The notes under the pieces: generated by a model
The model's database searches: none
Told to the model about the DNA's origin: nothing
The model's input: the letters and a program-made list of their open reading frames with translations, nothing else
Shown: positions 5,787 to 14,365 of the stretch, in pieces
How positions within the stretch are numbered: the stretch's first letter is position 1
Layout of the letters: each line of letters starts with the position of its first letter
Source: a virus
Strand: one strand, 5' to 3'
IMG/VR virus record: IMGVR_UViG_3300046451_000447
Location: 1 to 51,124 of that record
DNA length: 51,124 nt
Made by a program: the position numbers and the translations under genes

Positions 5787-8225
5787 ATGTATAATAACGA
5801 TAATAAAAGTAAGCAGGGTTTCCCCGATCCATTAGAATCTACGGAATTAAAACAGGGGAAAGAATATGGTATTCAGTATGCTAAAGCTATTGAGTCTCAA
5901 TGGGGGAAAACTACGGATGACTCTTCTTTGGTAGGCAAAAGGAATAAAACCTTTGAAAAAGACCGAGATTACGCTATTGGAGTTCAGGATACAAGTATAT
6001 ATAAACAACTATTAAGCTCTCTCAATCCAAATAAAGCGGACGGAGCTTTGTTGAATATGGATTACACCCCAGTTCCTATCCTACCTAAATTTGTAAGAAT
6101 TGTAGTTAATAAGATACTGTCTGTAAATCCCTATCCTAATTTAGAAGCAGTAGACCCATTGTCTTCTTCTGAAAAGAATGAAAAAAAGAAGAAGATTTTA
6201 ATGCAAGTTGAATCTAAGGGTAAGCTTAAAGAGCTAAAAGATAAGACTGGTGTTGTTTTAGATATGGATCCAGATTCCATTCCAGACACTCCAGAAGAAG
6301 CAGAAATTTTATTCGACACTAATATTAAAACAGACGGAGAGATATCTGCTCAGCTAGGGGCGGAACTTACTCTCACTTGGAATAACTTTGTAGACAACAC
6401 TTTCCGTAGGTGTGTAAACGACTTAGCTACCCTAGGTATGTCTGTAGTAAAAAGATCTAACGATCCCAACGAAGGCATTAAAACATCCTACGTAGATCCG
6501 TGTATGTTTATACATAGCTACACAGAAGACCCTAATTTTGAAGACCTTATATACGCTGGGCATATAAAAAAGATCTCTATACAAGAGTTAAAGCGTTTGG
6601 CTGGAGAGGAGTTGAATGAGGAGGATTATAAAAAGATTGCTGAAAAATCTAAAGGAAGAAATGGAAATGATTCTAATAAGTATAACAAATCTAACTATAG
6701 TCACGCTTTAGGTAAAACCTCATTTGGCTATGACGACTATATGGTTGAAGTTTTAGATTTTGAGTTTATTTCTGTTGATTGTATTCACTTTGAAGAAAAA
6801 GAAAACAAACACGGTAACACAGGGTTTTATTTTAAAGGCTTTGAAGCTCAACCTAATAAGAACAGCGTTTTCGAGCGCACTCCTCATAAATTAGAGGTGT
6901 CTACTGTTTATGGAGGCAGCTATGTATTGGGTTGTGATTATCTATTTGGATATGGCAAAACTAAGAACGTACCTAAAAACATACACGATATATCTAAAGC
7001 TACATTATCTTACTCTGTAACGGCGACTAATATTCGTAACATGATGCCTAAATCTATGGTAAATAGCTGTGTAGGCTTTGCCGATATGCTACAGCTCACT
7101 CACTTAAAGATACAGCAGGCTATAGCAAAAGCTAAGCCAGATGGTTTGATCATAGATATAGAGGGTTTAGAAAATGTACAGTTAGGGAAAGGTGGGGAGT
7201 TACAACCTTTAGACCTTCACGATATATACGAGCAGACAGGTGTTTTCTACTACAGGAGTAAGAACCCCGAAGGTGGATTTCAAAACCCTCCTGTTAGAGA
7301 AATAAGCAACAGCATAAGAAACATTAATGAACTTGTAGGTTTATACAACCATTACTTAGGTTTAATAAGAGACACAACGGGTATTAATGAAGCAATGGAC
7401 GCATCTTCCCCTAAAGGTGATGCTTTAGTTGGTGTTCAAAATCAGGCTATAGCTGCGGGTAACAACGCTATATATGATATAACAAATGCCGCTATGGTTT
7501 TGTTTAAAAAAGTATGTGAGGATATAGTTAAATGTATTCAAATTATACCTCCTGAATCCGTTCTATATAAAATATACGAGAACGCTATCGGAGACACGAA
7601 TATGGAGGCTTTAGCTTCCTTCAGAGACCTTCCTATGTATAACTTCGGGGTTGTTGTTGTAAAGGATATGGAGGAGAAAGATAAGGCCTACCTAGAGCAA
7701 AACATCCAGATGGCTCTCCAACAGCAAGAGTTAGATTTAGAAGACGCTATAGCCGTTAGAGGTTTAAAAGATATTAATCAAGCGGAAAGGCTTCTTGTTG
7801 TTAGGCGTAAAAAAAGAATGGCTATGAAGCAGCAGATGGCTCAGCAGAGCTCTGAGCAGCAAGCTAAAATGCAGGGTCAAATAGCTCAGCAGGCACAACA
7901 AGCTAAAATGGCTGAAATGCAAGCGCAGGGTCAAATTGACACTCAAAAAATTCAAATGCAAGCGCAGGTCGATATGAAGATGGCGCAAATGAGGCATGAG
8001 TTTACTAAAGAAATTGAGATGCTTAAAGCTCAGGCTACGCTTGGCTTTAAAGAAGATGACAAAGAGTTTAAAGAAAAGCTTGAGGTTTTAAAAGAGACCC
8101 GTAAAGATGACAGGCTAGACCAACAGACTTCAGACCAAAGTAAACTTATATCCCAAAGGCAAGGCAAAAGAGAAGAGCTACCTGAAGGGTCAAACAAACT
8201 AATTAATGCATTATTAAACGAATAA
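5787..8225 (+). CDS. Portal protein
   Basis: An 812-residue protein forming the ring through which DNA enters and leaves the head. It lies right after the terminase and has the expected size for portals of short-tailed Bacteroidota phages. The N-terminal half is alpha/beta (residues 90-430, containing NKILSVNPYPNLEAVDP and the helical stretch DMLQLTHLKIQQAIAK). Around residue 530 there is LGLIRDTTGINEAMDASSPK, a loop type common in portals. The last 180 residues are a Gln/Met/Lys-rich coiled coil (AQQAQQAKMAEMQAQ), which is typical of portal barrels. The nearest promoter-like box is at 5753. Confidence 0.85.
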   Translation: MYNNDNKSKQGFPDPLESTELKQGKEYGIQYAKAIESQWGKTTDDSSLVGKRNKTFEKDRDYAIGVQDTSIYKQLLSSLNPNKADGALLNMDYTPVPILPKFVRIVVNKILSVNPYPNLEAVDPLSSSEKNEKKKKILMQVESKGKLKELKDKTGVVLDMDPDSIPDTPEEAEILFDTNIKTDGEISAQLGAELTLTWNNFVDNTFRRCVNDLATLGMSVVKRSNDPNEGIKTSYVDPCMFIHSYTEDPNFEDLIYAGHIKKISIQELKRLAGEELNEEDYKKIAEKSKGRNGNDSNKYNKSNYSHALGKTSFGYDDYMVEVLDFEFISVDCIHFEEKENKHGNTGFYFKGFEAQPNKNSVFERTPHKLEVSTVYGGSYVLGCDYLFGYGKTKNVPKNIHDISKATLSYSVTATNIRNMMPKSMVNSCVGFADMLQLTHLKIQQAIAKAKPDGLIIDIEGLENVQLGKGGELQPLDLHDIYEQTGVFYYRSKNPEGGFQNPPVREISNSIRNINELVGLYNHYLGLIRDTTGINEAMDASSPKGDALVGVQNQAIAAGNNAIYDITNAAMVLFKKVCEDIVKCIQIIPPESVLYKIYENAIGDTNMEALASFRDLPMYNFGVVVVKDMEEKDKAYLEQNIQMALQQQELDLEDAIAVRGLKDINQAERLLVVRRKKRMAMKQQMAQQSSEQQAKMQGQIAQQAQQAKMAEMQAQGQIDTQKIQMQAQVDMKMAQMRHEFTKEIEMLKAQATLGFKEDDKEFKEKLEVLKETRKDDRLDQQTSDQSKLISQRQGKREELPEGSNKLINALLNE

Positions 8226-8226
8226 T

Positions 8227-8721
8227 ATGGCTAGTTCAGTAAATTTAGATACATCAGATGTCTTAAATATAACGTGCAGGAAAGGGGACACCTTTTCTAT
8301 TACGCTTACTCTAAAAGATTCTGCGGGTACTGCCCTTACGTTATCTACTAGTGAATATACTTTTTTAATGCAGGTTAAATCTACGAGAGTAGCTAAAAGA
8401 GGAAGACCTAGTATATCAACTTTAATTTTAGGGACGCCTAATGCCGCAGCAAAAGATCAGGTCCGAGTTAAGTCTAAGTCTAGGATTACGCCACCACCTG
8501 TATCGTCTGGTGGAAAAACATTTGAAACCCCTACTGTTGACGATAGCGGAAATGTAACTATTGAAGCTTCTGCTGAAACTATGAGTAAAGTTCCTTCTGG
8601 AAGTTACTCTTACGACCTTCAGTACATCCTTCCTAACGCTTCTGGTTTGGATACTCACAGGACTGTTTTAAGGGGAAAGTTTTCTGTTAACGCAGATATA
8701 ACGGAAGCATTTGAAAGATAA
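8227..8721 (+). CDS. Small beta-rich virion protein (BppU/Ig-like pattern)
   Basis: A 164-residue protein: an ITCRKGDTFSITLTL strand pair, a FLMQV strand, a basic loop, then GSYSYDLQYIL and a closing GKFSVNADIT strand. This order (GDTF...MQV...YDLQ...G.F.V..DIT) is one I associate with Ig-like or baseplate-upper-protein N-terminal domains in phage virions. The exact place in the particle is unknown. Its TAA overlaps the next ATG. Confidence 0.55.
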   Translation: MASSVNLDTSDVLNITCRKGDTFSITLTLKDSAGTALTLSTSEYTFLMQVKSTRVAKRGRPSISTLILGTPNAAAKDQVRVKSKSRITPPPVSSGGKTFETPTVDDSGNVTIEASAETMSKVPSGSYSYDLQYILPNASGLDTHRTVLRGKFSVNADITEAFER

Positions 8722-8891
8722 TGAGTGTATCTGTAAACACAACACCTGGTAATACTGTTAGCGTCTCTGTTAATGGTAACACATCTGTTAGTTTTATAAA
8801 AAAAAATTCTTTCGTTTCCGCAACTTTACCTTCTGCATCTTCAACAATATTAACTGAAAAATCCCTTAAATCAATACAAGTGGTTGTTTAA
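8721..8891 (+). CDS. 56-residue Ser/Val-rich small protein
   Basis: A short gene beginning in a TAATG overlap with the preceding virion gene and ending at a TAA at 8889-8891. The product is rich in Ser, Val, Thr and Asn (MSVSVNTTPGNTVSVSVNGN) in alternating beta-like order. The coupling and composition suggest it completes or decorates the product of the gene before it. I know no family. Confidence 0.5.
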   Translation: MSVSVNTTPGNTVSVSVNGNTSVSFIKKNSFVSATLPSASSTILTEKSLKSIQVVV

Positions 8892-8902
8892 CAACATGTA
8901 AA

Positions 8903-9223
8903 ATGAAAGCCTGTAAATGCGAACATAAAGAAAATGAATACAAGAAAGGAGGTAAGACTCCTGCTTGGACACGCAAAGCAGGAAAGAATCCAAAAGGCGG
9001 ATTAAACGCTAAGGGTGTAGCTTCTTACAGGAAGGCAAATCCAGGCAGTAAGCTTAAGATGGCTGTAACAGGGAAAGTTAAAGCGGGGTCTAAGGCTGCA
9101 AAGAGACGTAAATCTTTTTGCGCTAGAATGAGTGGAATGAAAGGACCTATGAAAAAGCCAAATGGCAAACCTACAAGGAAGGCTTTGTCTTTACGTAAAT
9201 GGCGTTGTAGAAAAAAGAAGTAA
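8903..9223 (+). CDS. DUF6321-type basic phage protein
   Basis: A 106-residue Lys/Arg/Gly-rich protein. The sequence runs KKGGKTPAWTRKAGKNPKGG, LNAKGVASYRKANPGSKL, then RRKSFCARMSGMKGPMKKP and a final TRKALSLRKWRC. This strongly conserved order is that of the DUF6321 family found in many marine phages (family recalled, not searched). The charge indicates nucleic-acid contact, perhaps inside the head. The role is unproven. TAATG overlap with the next gene. Confidence 0.7.
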   Translation: MKACKCEHKENEYKKGGKTPAWTRKAGKNPKGGLNAKGVASYRKANPGSKLKMAVTGKVKAGSKAAKRRKSFCARMSGMKGPMKKPNGKPTRKALSLRKWRCRKKK

Positions 9224-9591
9224 TGAAAGCAATTAAAAAAGTAATTAAGAAATTTAATCACGGAGGTAAGCATAGCGAAAAAGAACCTAGGGTTAGCCTA
9301 TCCTCCACCAATTCGAGCACTTCGGAGGCCACTACGAGAACAAATAGGAGAGGCAAAAAAAAGACAACTACATCTTCCAGTAACACTAGAGTTAGCACTC
9401 ATAAATATCCTGATGGAGAGAAACCAAATACCACTACTACATCTGTAAACACCGTGGTTTTTAAGCCAAAGATTTTTGGATCAGGGACGAGAAGGAGAGG
9501 CACAAGCACTACTGGCACTGAAGTTCTTAACGAGGACGGGACTCAAAGAAGCCATACTTACAGTAAGAAAAAAGTAAAAAGACCTAAATAA
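9223..9591 (+). CDS. Basic Ser/Thr-rich hypothetical protein
   Basis: A 122-residue low-complexity protein. It opens with a Lys-rich MKAIKKVIKKFNHGGK segment, continues with long Ser/Thr runs between Arg/Lys clusters, and ends in KKKVKRPK. It is likely disordered and may bind DNA or the capsid. Both ends overlap neighbours in TAATG, so it sits in a tightly coupled run of three basic proteins (8903, 9223, 9591). Confidence 0.55.
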   Translation: MKAIKKVIKKFNHGGKHSEKEPRVSLSSTNSSTSEATTRTNRRGKKKTTTSSSNTRVSTHKYPDGEKPNTTTTSVNTVVFKPKIFGSGTRRRGTSTTGTEVLNEDGTQRSHTYSKKKVKRPK

Positions 9592-9773
9592 TGAAACCCG
9601 TTAAAAAAAATACTAAGCTAAAGGTATCTAGTAAGAAGATAGAAGTAGCCCCTCCCAAGGGCTACCATTGGATGGAAGAGAAGGGCAGGTACTACCTCAT
9701 GGAAGGTGAGTATAAACCACATCCTGGAGCTATTGAAAAGGCCTTATTTAAAACAACTACCCATCCAAAATAA
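9591..9773 (+). CDS. Small conserved-looking basic protein
   Basis: A 60-residue protein with a Lys-rich start and a compact centre containing APPKGYHWMEEKGRYYLMEG, a pattern I recall in small proteins of marine phages but cannot name. It ends the run of basic proteins before a promoter-like box at 9791. Starts in a TAATG overlap. Confidence 0.55.
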   Translation: MKPVKKNTKLKVSSKKIEVAPPKGYHWMEEKGRYYLMEGEYKPHPGAIEKALFKTTTHPK

Positions 9774-9790
9774 GGCAACGTAATAATAGT

Positions 9791-9798
9791 TATATTTG
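9791..9798 (+). promoter_or_regulatory. Promoter-like box TATATTTG before the small virion genes
   Basis: A perfect TAnnTTTG element in the 44-nt gap between 9773 and the ATG at 9818, leaving 19 nt to the start. No TTG is found at the usual -33 distance. It would transcribe the paralogous virion cassette from 9818. Confidence 0.5.
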
Positions 9799-9817
9799 CA
9801 TATAAATAATTCTTAAA

Positions 9818-10231
9818 ATGGCTACGATCTCAGCGACAATAAATCTTACTAGTCCAGATATTACTGGCGACCCTTTAAATTTAAGTAAAAGAACTAACTT
9901 AAATAAAGCAGGTACTGCTACTGGTTTAGACCAGTTTACAGGCGTTACTACCGTAGTATATGCAACTGCTCAAACGGCAAAACAAATTGTTGATGCTGGA
10001 GATTATGTAGGCACAACAGCTTCTCATAAGGTATATATTAAAAATTCTGCTATTGGGTCTAGCGATTTTGTTACTGTTGAGTTAGGAGGTGATAATGTTT
10101 TAATGGGGAGACTTTACCCAGGAGATTGGTGTTTCTTCCCATACGACGGAACTTTAGACGTAGATATAGATACTAGTGCAGCTAATATGAAGGTTGAATA
10201 TGCTGTTTTTTCTCAATCAACCGCATCATAA
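9818..10231 (+). CDS. Virion-type protein, paralogue 1 of a four-gene cassette
   Basis: A 137-residue beta-rich protein and the first of four neighbouring paralogues. Shared elements in order are: an N-terminal strand with LTSPDITGDPLNLS, a TKAGTATGLDQ-type segment, HKVYIKN, DFVTVELG, and MGRLYPGDWCFFPYDGTLD before a final YAVFSQSTAS. The GRLYPGDW-[FP]-P motif is the best marker of the group. It lies between portal and scaffold, where auxiliary head proteins are often found. Capsid decoration or head fibre is a reasonable guess, not shown. Confidence 0.6.
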   Translation: MATISATINLTSPDITGDPLNLSKRTNLNKAGTATGLDQFTGVTTVVYATAQTAKQIVDAGDYVGTTASHKVYIKNSAIGSSDFVTVELGGDNVLMGRLYPGDWCFFPYDGTLDVDIDTSAANMKVEYAVFSQSTAS

Positions 10232-10242
10232 TAACATAGACT

Positions 10243-10653
10243 ATGGCAACTACAACAGCAACATTAGTCCTTAGTAGCGCGGACGTTACAGGACATAGCT
10301 TTAATATGACGCAGACTGCTACCTTAACTAAGGCAGCCTCTACGACAGGGTTAGATGAATTCACAGGTATTACTAGTAGAAAGTATCCGTCAGCACAAAC
10401 CGATACGGTTGTTGTAGCGGATAGCGTATATGTACATCCAACTGTAGCTCATAAGGTTTATATTAGAAATACAAGCACTGGGAACAGCGACTACATCTTA
10501 GTGGAGCTTGAAGGTAATGTTATTGTTGGAAGGCTTTACCCAGGAGACTGGATGTTTATTCCTTATGCAGGAACGTTAGATATTCAAGTAACTACCATAG
10601 CTGCAAACGTAAGCATTGAATATGGAGTCTTCTCTCAATCAACTGTATCATAA
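10243..10653 (+). CDS. Virion-type protein, paralogue 2 of the cassette
   Basis: A 136-residue protein nearly collinear with paralogue 1: LSSADVTGHSFN, ASTTGLDEFTGITS, HKVYIRN, and GRLYPGDWMFIPYAGTLD. Even the ending FSQSTVS matches FSQSTAS. The DNA ends of both genes (TTTTCTCAATCAACC / TTCTCTCAATCAACT) are also close, so the duplication may be fairly recent or kept similar by recombination. TAATG overlap with paralogue 3. Confidence 0.6.
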   Translation: MATTTATLVLSSADVTGHSFNMTQTATLTKAASTTGLDEFTGITSRKYPSAQTDTVVVADSVYVHPTVAHKVYIRNTSTGNSDYILVELEGNVIVGRLYPGDWMFIPYAGTLDIQVTTIAANVSIEYGVFSQSTVS

Positions 10654-11384
10654 TGGCAAGAACAGCAACGACAACGGCAAGCTTTTCTTTATCTAGTGCA
10701 AACTTAACCAGTAGCCCTACTAATATTAGTGCGTCTACTACTCTAACAAAAGCCGCCTCTAAGCTTGGGCTATCCCAAACCACAGGGTTGGCTATTAAAA
10801 CGACTTCTTCTGCAAGCGCAGCGGTTATTACCGCAGATCCTTTATTTAGAGGTGATGGTGCTACTGCTGATAAAGCAAACAAAGTTTACTTAAGAAACCT
10901 TTCTACTATTGCTTCAGAGTACTTTACTGTATATATTGATCAGGAAGAAATGGGGAGGCTTTACGCAGGGGATTTTGCATTCTTCCCTTGGAAAGCTGCA
11001 AGTGGAACCAAAGAAACTTTTGTTGTTACTTCAGCTGGAACGGTTGCCGCTGGAGACTCTTGGGATTTTGACGGTGTTACTACTGTAAGCGCTGATGCGG
11101 TCTCAAACAATTTTGCAGCAGCTGTTAACGCTAAATTTTATCCTAACTGGACAACTACAGTTTCTACAGCAGCGGTAACGTTTACTGCTAGGCAAGCTGG
11201 AGCAGCAGGGGTTGTAACAGGAACTACAGCTATAACAGGAGACACTATAACGGACTTAGGTGGTTCTGATCTAACTATGGCTATAACTAGTGCTGCAGCA
11301 GGAACACGATCGGAATCTGACATTTTTGTAAAGCCTAGTGTTCACACGGAAATGTCAATAGAAAACATGTTAATACACGAATAA
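10653..11384 (+). CDS. Virion-type protein, paralogue 3 with an inserted domain
   Basis: A 243-residue member of the cassette. Residues 1-113 carry the shared parts (LSSANLTSSPTN, KVYLRNLSTIASEYFTV, MGRLYAGDFAFFPW) and the last 27 residues the shared closing strand. Between them, residues about 115-215 are an extra Thr/Ala/Val-rich domain (TSAGTVAAGDSWDFDG, AVTFTARQAGAAG). It resembles the Ig-like or repeat inserts often found in phage surface proteins. The insertion replaces the turn after the FFPW motif, so the core fold can probably still close. Confidence 0.6.
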   Translation: MARTATTTASFSLSSANLTSSPTNISASTTLTKAASKLGLSQTTGLAIKTTSSASAAVITADPLFRGDGATADKANKVYLRNLSTIASEYFTVYIDQEEMGRLYAGDFAFFPWKAASGTKETFVVTSAGTVAAGDSWDFDGVTTVSADAVSNNFAAAVNAKFYPNWTTTVSTAAVTFTARQAGAAGVVTGTTAITGDTITDLGGSDLTMAITSAAAGTRSESDIFVKPSVHTEMSIENMLIHE

Positions 11385-11791
11385 TGGGGAATCTTAGAGT
11401 AGGCTTATCATTAAGTAGTACGGACTTGCTCTCAAGCCCGTTAAGCATCTCTGTAGCTACATCTTTAATAGTAGACTCAGGAAGCCTTATTAGAGCCAAA
11501 GTAAAAGGAACAGCAGCAGACACTAACGATTTAGCTATATATATAGTTGATCAGTGTAGCGATAGAGCGTACCTATACATAAAGAATTTAGATTCTCAAT
11601 TAGAGAATTACATATACATACATAACGACACAGATACTGGTTTAGTAGCTAAGGTTGGTGGCGGAGAGTTTGCTTTCATTCCTGTTGCTGTAGACAAGAA
11701 GTACGAAGTGTATGGTACTAAAATAGACACATTAATCGAGTACGGGGTATTCGGAAACGATAACTCAGCTGCACCATACGGTGGCACATAA
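11384..11791 (+). CDS. Virion-type protein, divergent paralogue 4
   Basis: A 135-residue, most diverged member. It keeps LSLSSTDLLSSPLS at the start, then AYLYIKNLDSQLENYIYIH, a GGGEFAFIPV segment in place of GRLYPGDW, and ends IEYGVFGND. The start overlaps the previous stop by one base. Its retained strand order suggests the same fold and the same site in the particle. Confidence 0.55.
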   Translation: MGNLRVGLSLSSTDLLSSPLSISVATSLIVDSGSLIRAKVKGTAADTNDLAIYIVDQCSDRAYLYIKNLDSQLENYIYIHNDTDTGLVAKVGGGEFAFIPVAVDKKYEVYGTKIDTLIEYGVFGNDNSAAPYGGT

Positions 11792-11803
11792 TAACATAAA
11801 GAC

Positions 11804-12154
11804 ATGGCACATCCAAGTAATCTTATAGGTAGTAACCCCCATTATATCACAGGGGATGTCACAGCGACCCTTAGTGGGGATGATTATTTTCATACCGTTA
11901 CTGTTTCAACAGGTGGCACGCTGGCTATTAAAGGCGGAGGAATTTTTGAATTCCTAGCAAGTGGTGCTGATGGTACTGGTCATATTGACCCAGATACAGG
12001 TGTTGCTCATACTGAAAATACAGATGCCGCTGGATTTTATGAAGCCTTAGGGAGCACGCCTGTTTCTTTTGTTCTTACTGCAGGAATCACTATATATGGA
12101 AGGTTTACAGAGATAGATTCTGACGGTACTGCTATTTCAATAGCATATAAATAA
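11804..12154 (+). CDS. Virion-type protein with AYK C-terminus, copy 1
   Basis: A 116-residue beta-rich protein with GDDYFHTVTVSTGG early and a C-terminus GRFTEIDSDGTAISIAYK. The pattern G-[RN]-F-x-[ES]-I...AY-[KA] is shared with the two genes that follow. The centre holds a Gly/Asp-rich loop that may bind metal. TAATG overlap with copy 2. Probable head or fibre decoration; no known family. Confidence 0.5.
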   Translation: MAHPSNLIGSNPHYITGDVTATLSGDDYFHTVTVSTGGTLAIKGGGIFEFLASGADGTGHIDPDTGVAHTENTDAAGFYEALGSTPVSFVLTAGITIYGRFTEIDSDGTAISIAYK

Positions 12155-12402
12155 TGCCTAATTTAACAAGCATGTTAAACAGTCAAATTTATAATATTGG
12201 CAAATCGCAGGCAGTTAATTTAACTAACGGCTCTTTTTTTCATACAGTTAACTGTGTGGATTCGGGAATTGTTTGGTTGGACGGAGTATTTGTTCCGTAT
12301 TTTTATTATCCTCCTACTGGTGTAGCATTTGGAGGCAAAACAATAACAGGTCGGTTTACAAGCATAGTCACCTCAACGGCTCAAGTAATAGCATATAAAT
12401 AA
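12154..12402 (+). CDS. Virion-type protein with AYK C-terminus, copy 2
   Basis: An 82-residue short version of the 11804 product: SFFHTVNCVDSGIVWLDG aligns with YFHTVTVSTGG..., and GRFTSIVTSTAQVIAYK is the shared end. It lacks the central loop and is probably close to the minimal fold. Starts and ends in TAATG overlaps. Confidence 0.5.
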   Translation: MPNLTSMLNSQIYNIGKSQAVNLTNGSFFHTVNCVDSGIVWLDGVFVPYFYYPPTGVAFGGKTITGRFTSIVTSTAQVIAYK

Positions 12403-13163
12403 TGCCTAGTCCAGCAAGCAGAAATGCTCACATATATGTATTCCGCGCAGACGAGGCGGCTAATATGCCTTCTTTTGGCGCAGATTCACGCAGAATGATT
12501 CGTGAGATTACTTGTTTTGAAAGTATTAATCCTCAACTCCCCAGCCTCCTTCATTTCGCCCTTGTGTCAGCTCCGATGGTTGGTTCTATTTCGGGACCCC
12601 TTGTAAACGGAGCACGAAGATTAAGTTGGTACGAGCAATATGGAGATTTTGGATGGGACGGAAGATTGACTGGGAAGCTAATTAACAATGATGTTAGTTT
12701 ATTTCGGTTTGTAACAGGAACATTTACAGCAAGTCAAAGTGGCGGGACTGTTGCTGCAGATACAGTAACTGTAACTAGAGCAGGTGTTGATGTCACTGCT
12801 AGCGTAACCCCACCTGCATTTGACGGGATTATAACAAGCGGTAGCGGTGTTATAACCGCTATACTCCCAACAAGTACAGTGGGAGCAGATTTAGAGATAG
12901 GAGATGTTTTAACCTTTGAGGTTATGAAAAACGGATCTAGTATCGGTGATGCAACCCTAACATTAGATGCTCATTCTATGGGTTTTACAGCTGGTATGTA
13001 CGAAGTTAAGAACGTAGTGAGGTCTGAGGATCGCCCTTGGGGGGGTATTGCGTCATACGTCAACCCGACAACCTCAATAGAGATGAAGGTCGGGCAAACC
13101 GTTACTGGAAATTTTAAGTCAATTTCCGTAACCAACGTGGGCGTAATAGCATATGCATATTAA
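12402..13163 (+). CDS. Larger virion-type protein sharing the AYK-type C-terminus
   Basis: A 253-residue protein ending GNFKSISVTNVGVIAYAY, related to the ends of the two genes before it. Residues 1-100 are alpha/beta with no family I know. Residues about 105-190 form a Thr/Val/Gly-rich beta segment (SGGTVAADTVTVTRAGVDV) that could be an extra Ig-like domain. It closes the decoration cassette just before the scaffold gene. Confidence 0.5.
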   Translation: MPSPASRNAHIYVFRADEAANMPSFGADSRRMIREITCFESINPQLPSLLHFALVSAPMVGSISGPLVNGARRLSWYEQYGDFGWDGRLTGKLINNDVSLFRFVTGTFTASQSGGTVAADTVTVTRAGVDVTASVTPPAFDGIITSGSGVITAILPTSTVGADLEIGDVLTFEVMKNGSSIGDATLTLDAHSMGFTAGMYEVKNVVRSEDRPWGGIASYVNPTTSIEMKVGQTVTGNFKSISVTNVGVIAYAY

Positions 13164-13183
13164 TAATAAACTAATTTAATATA

Positions 13184-14344
13184 ATGGAAAATAATAACGA
13201 ACAATTTGAAAAAGTGGAGATCTTTGATACTCCCGAACAGCTTGCTGAATCGATGCAAGCAGACGCACAACCTACTCAAGAGGCTCCACAGCAGGAGTCT
13301 CAACCTGTTTCTGAACCCCTTCAGGAACAAACAGAGCAGGAAGCTCCGCCTCAGGTAGAGCCAGTACAGGAACAGACTAACGAACCTGTACAACAAGAAG
13401 AATTTCAATATCAAGCGACGACTGACGATAATATCGAACAACAGGCGTCAACGGATAATGATAATACAACTCAGCAGTATTCTGACGACGACATAGAATC
13501 GGCGGTGTTTAACTACGTAAGCGAAAGGCTTGGACGCGAGGTTAAATCATTCGACGAATTTAGTCAACCACAGAACGCTATGGATGAGAGGATCCAAAAG
13601 ATCGCGGAATTTGTAAAAGATACAGGTCGCGGTCCTGAAGATTGGTTTAAGTATCAGTCGTTAAACCCATCCGAAATGGATGATATGACGGCAGTGAAGA
13701 TTAAATATTCACAAGATTACCCACAGCTAAACTTCAATGAGATCAACACTCTCGTTAGTTCTAAATACAAGACGAATCCTGATGAGTTTAGTGAAGGTGA
13801 ATTACAGGTCTCAGCTTTACAGCTAAAGATCGATGCCACGGACGCACGTAATAATATTGAAGAGATACGCAATACTTACGCCGCTCCTATGCAACAGGAA
13901 ACATCTGAACAACAAGAATCTTACTTTACTGAAGATTGGGCTCAAAATATGCAAAGAGAAACATCTAGTTTCGAAGGCTTAGAGTTCGATTTAGGGAATG
14001 GTAAGAGTTTTAATTTTGGTGTAGGTGATAACTATAGAAACACTCTAGTTGACAACCATCAGAATGCTGAGAATTATTTAGACAGGTACGTTGACCCTAA
14101 TGGAAATTGGGATTACGATACCTTTAATTCTCATCAAACGCTCATCGATAATATCGACAACATCGTCTCTTCGGCGTATCGTCAAGGTATGGGAGATGGG
14201 CAGAGAGGGCTAGTTAATAAGGCGGCTAACGTCTCTACTAACACACCTTCTCAAAACTCTGCTCAAAACAACACTAATTCATTAGCAGAGCAAGTAAAGA
14301 ACATCATGGGGGCTAACTCCAATAAGATGACATTTAACATTTAA
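13184..14344 (+). CDS. Probable capsid scaffolding protein
   Basis: A 386-residue, acidic protein directly before the major capsid gene, the standard place of the scaffold that shapes the prohead. Residues 10-110 are Gln/Glu/Pro-rich and probably disordered. A helical part follows (SERLGREVKSFDEF, then EFVKDTGRGPEDWFKYQSLN), and the C-terminus ends in a short amphipathic helix SLAEQVKNIMGANS, the kind of end that binds capsid subunits. No protease gene is recognised in the window. Function is inferred from position and composition. Confidence 0.65.
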   Translation: MENNNEQFEKVEIFDTPEQLAESMQADAQPTQEAPQQESQPVSEPLQEQTEQEAPPQVEPVQEQTNEPVQQEEFQYQATTDDNIEQQASTDNDNTTQQYSDDDIESAVFNYVSERLGREVKSFDEFSQPQNAMDERIQKIAEFVKDTGRGPEDWFKYQSLNPSEMDDMTAVKIKYSQDYPQLNFNEINTLVSSKYKTNPDEFSEGELQVSALQLKIDATDARNNIEEIRNTYAAPMQQETSEQQESYFTEDWAQNMQRETSSFEGLEFDLGNGKSFNFGVGDNYRNTLVDNHQNAENYLDRYVDPNGNWDYDTFNSHQTLIDNIDNIVSSAYRQGMGDGQRGLVNKAANVSTNTPSQNSAQNNTNSLAEQVKNIMGANSNKMTFNI

Positions 14345-14365
14345 AATAACAAAAACTAAGAAACA

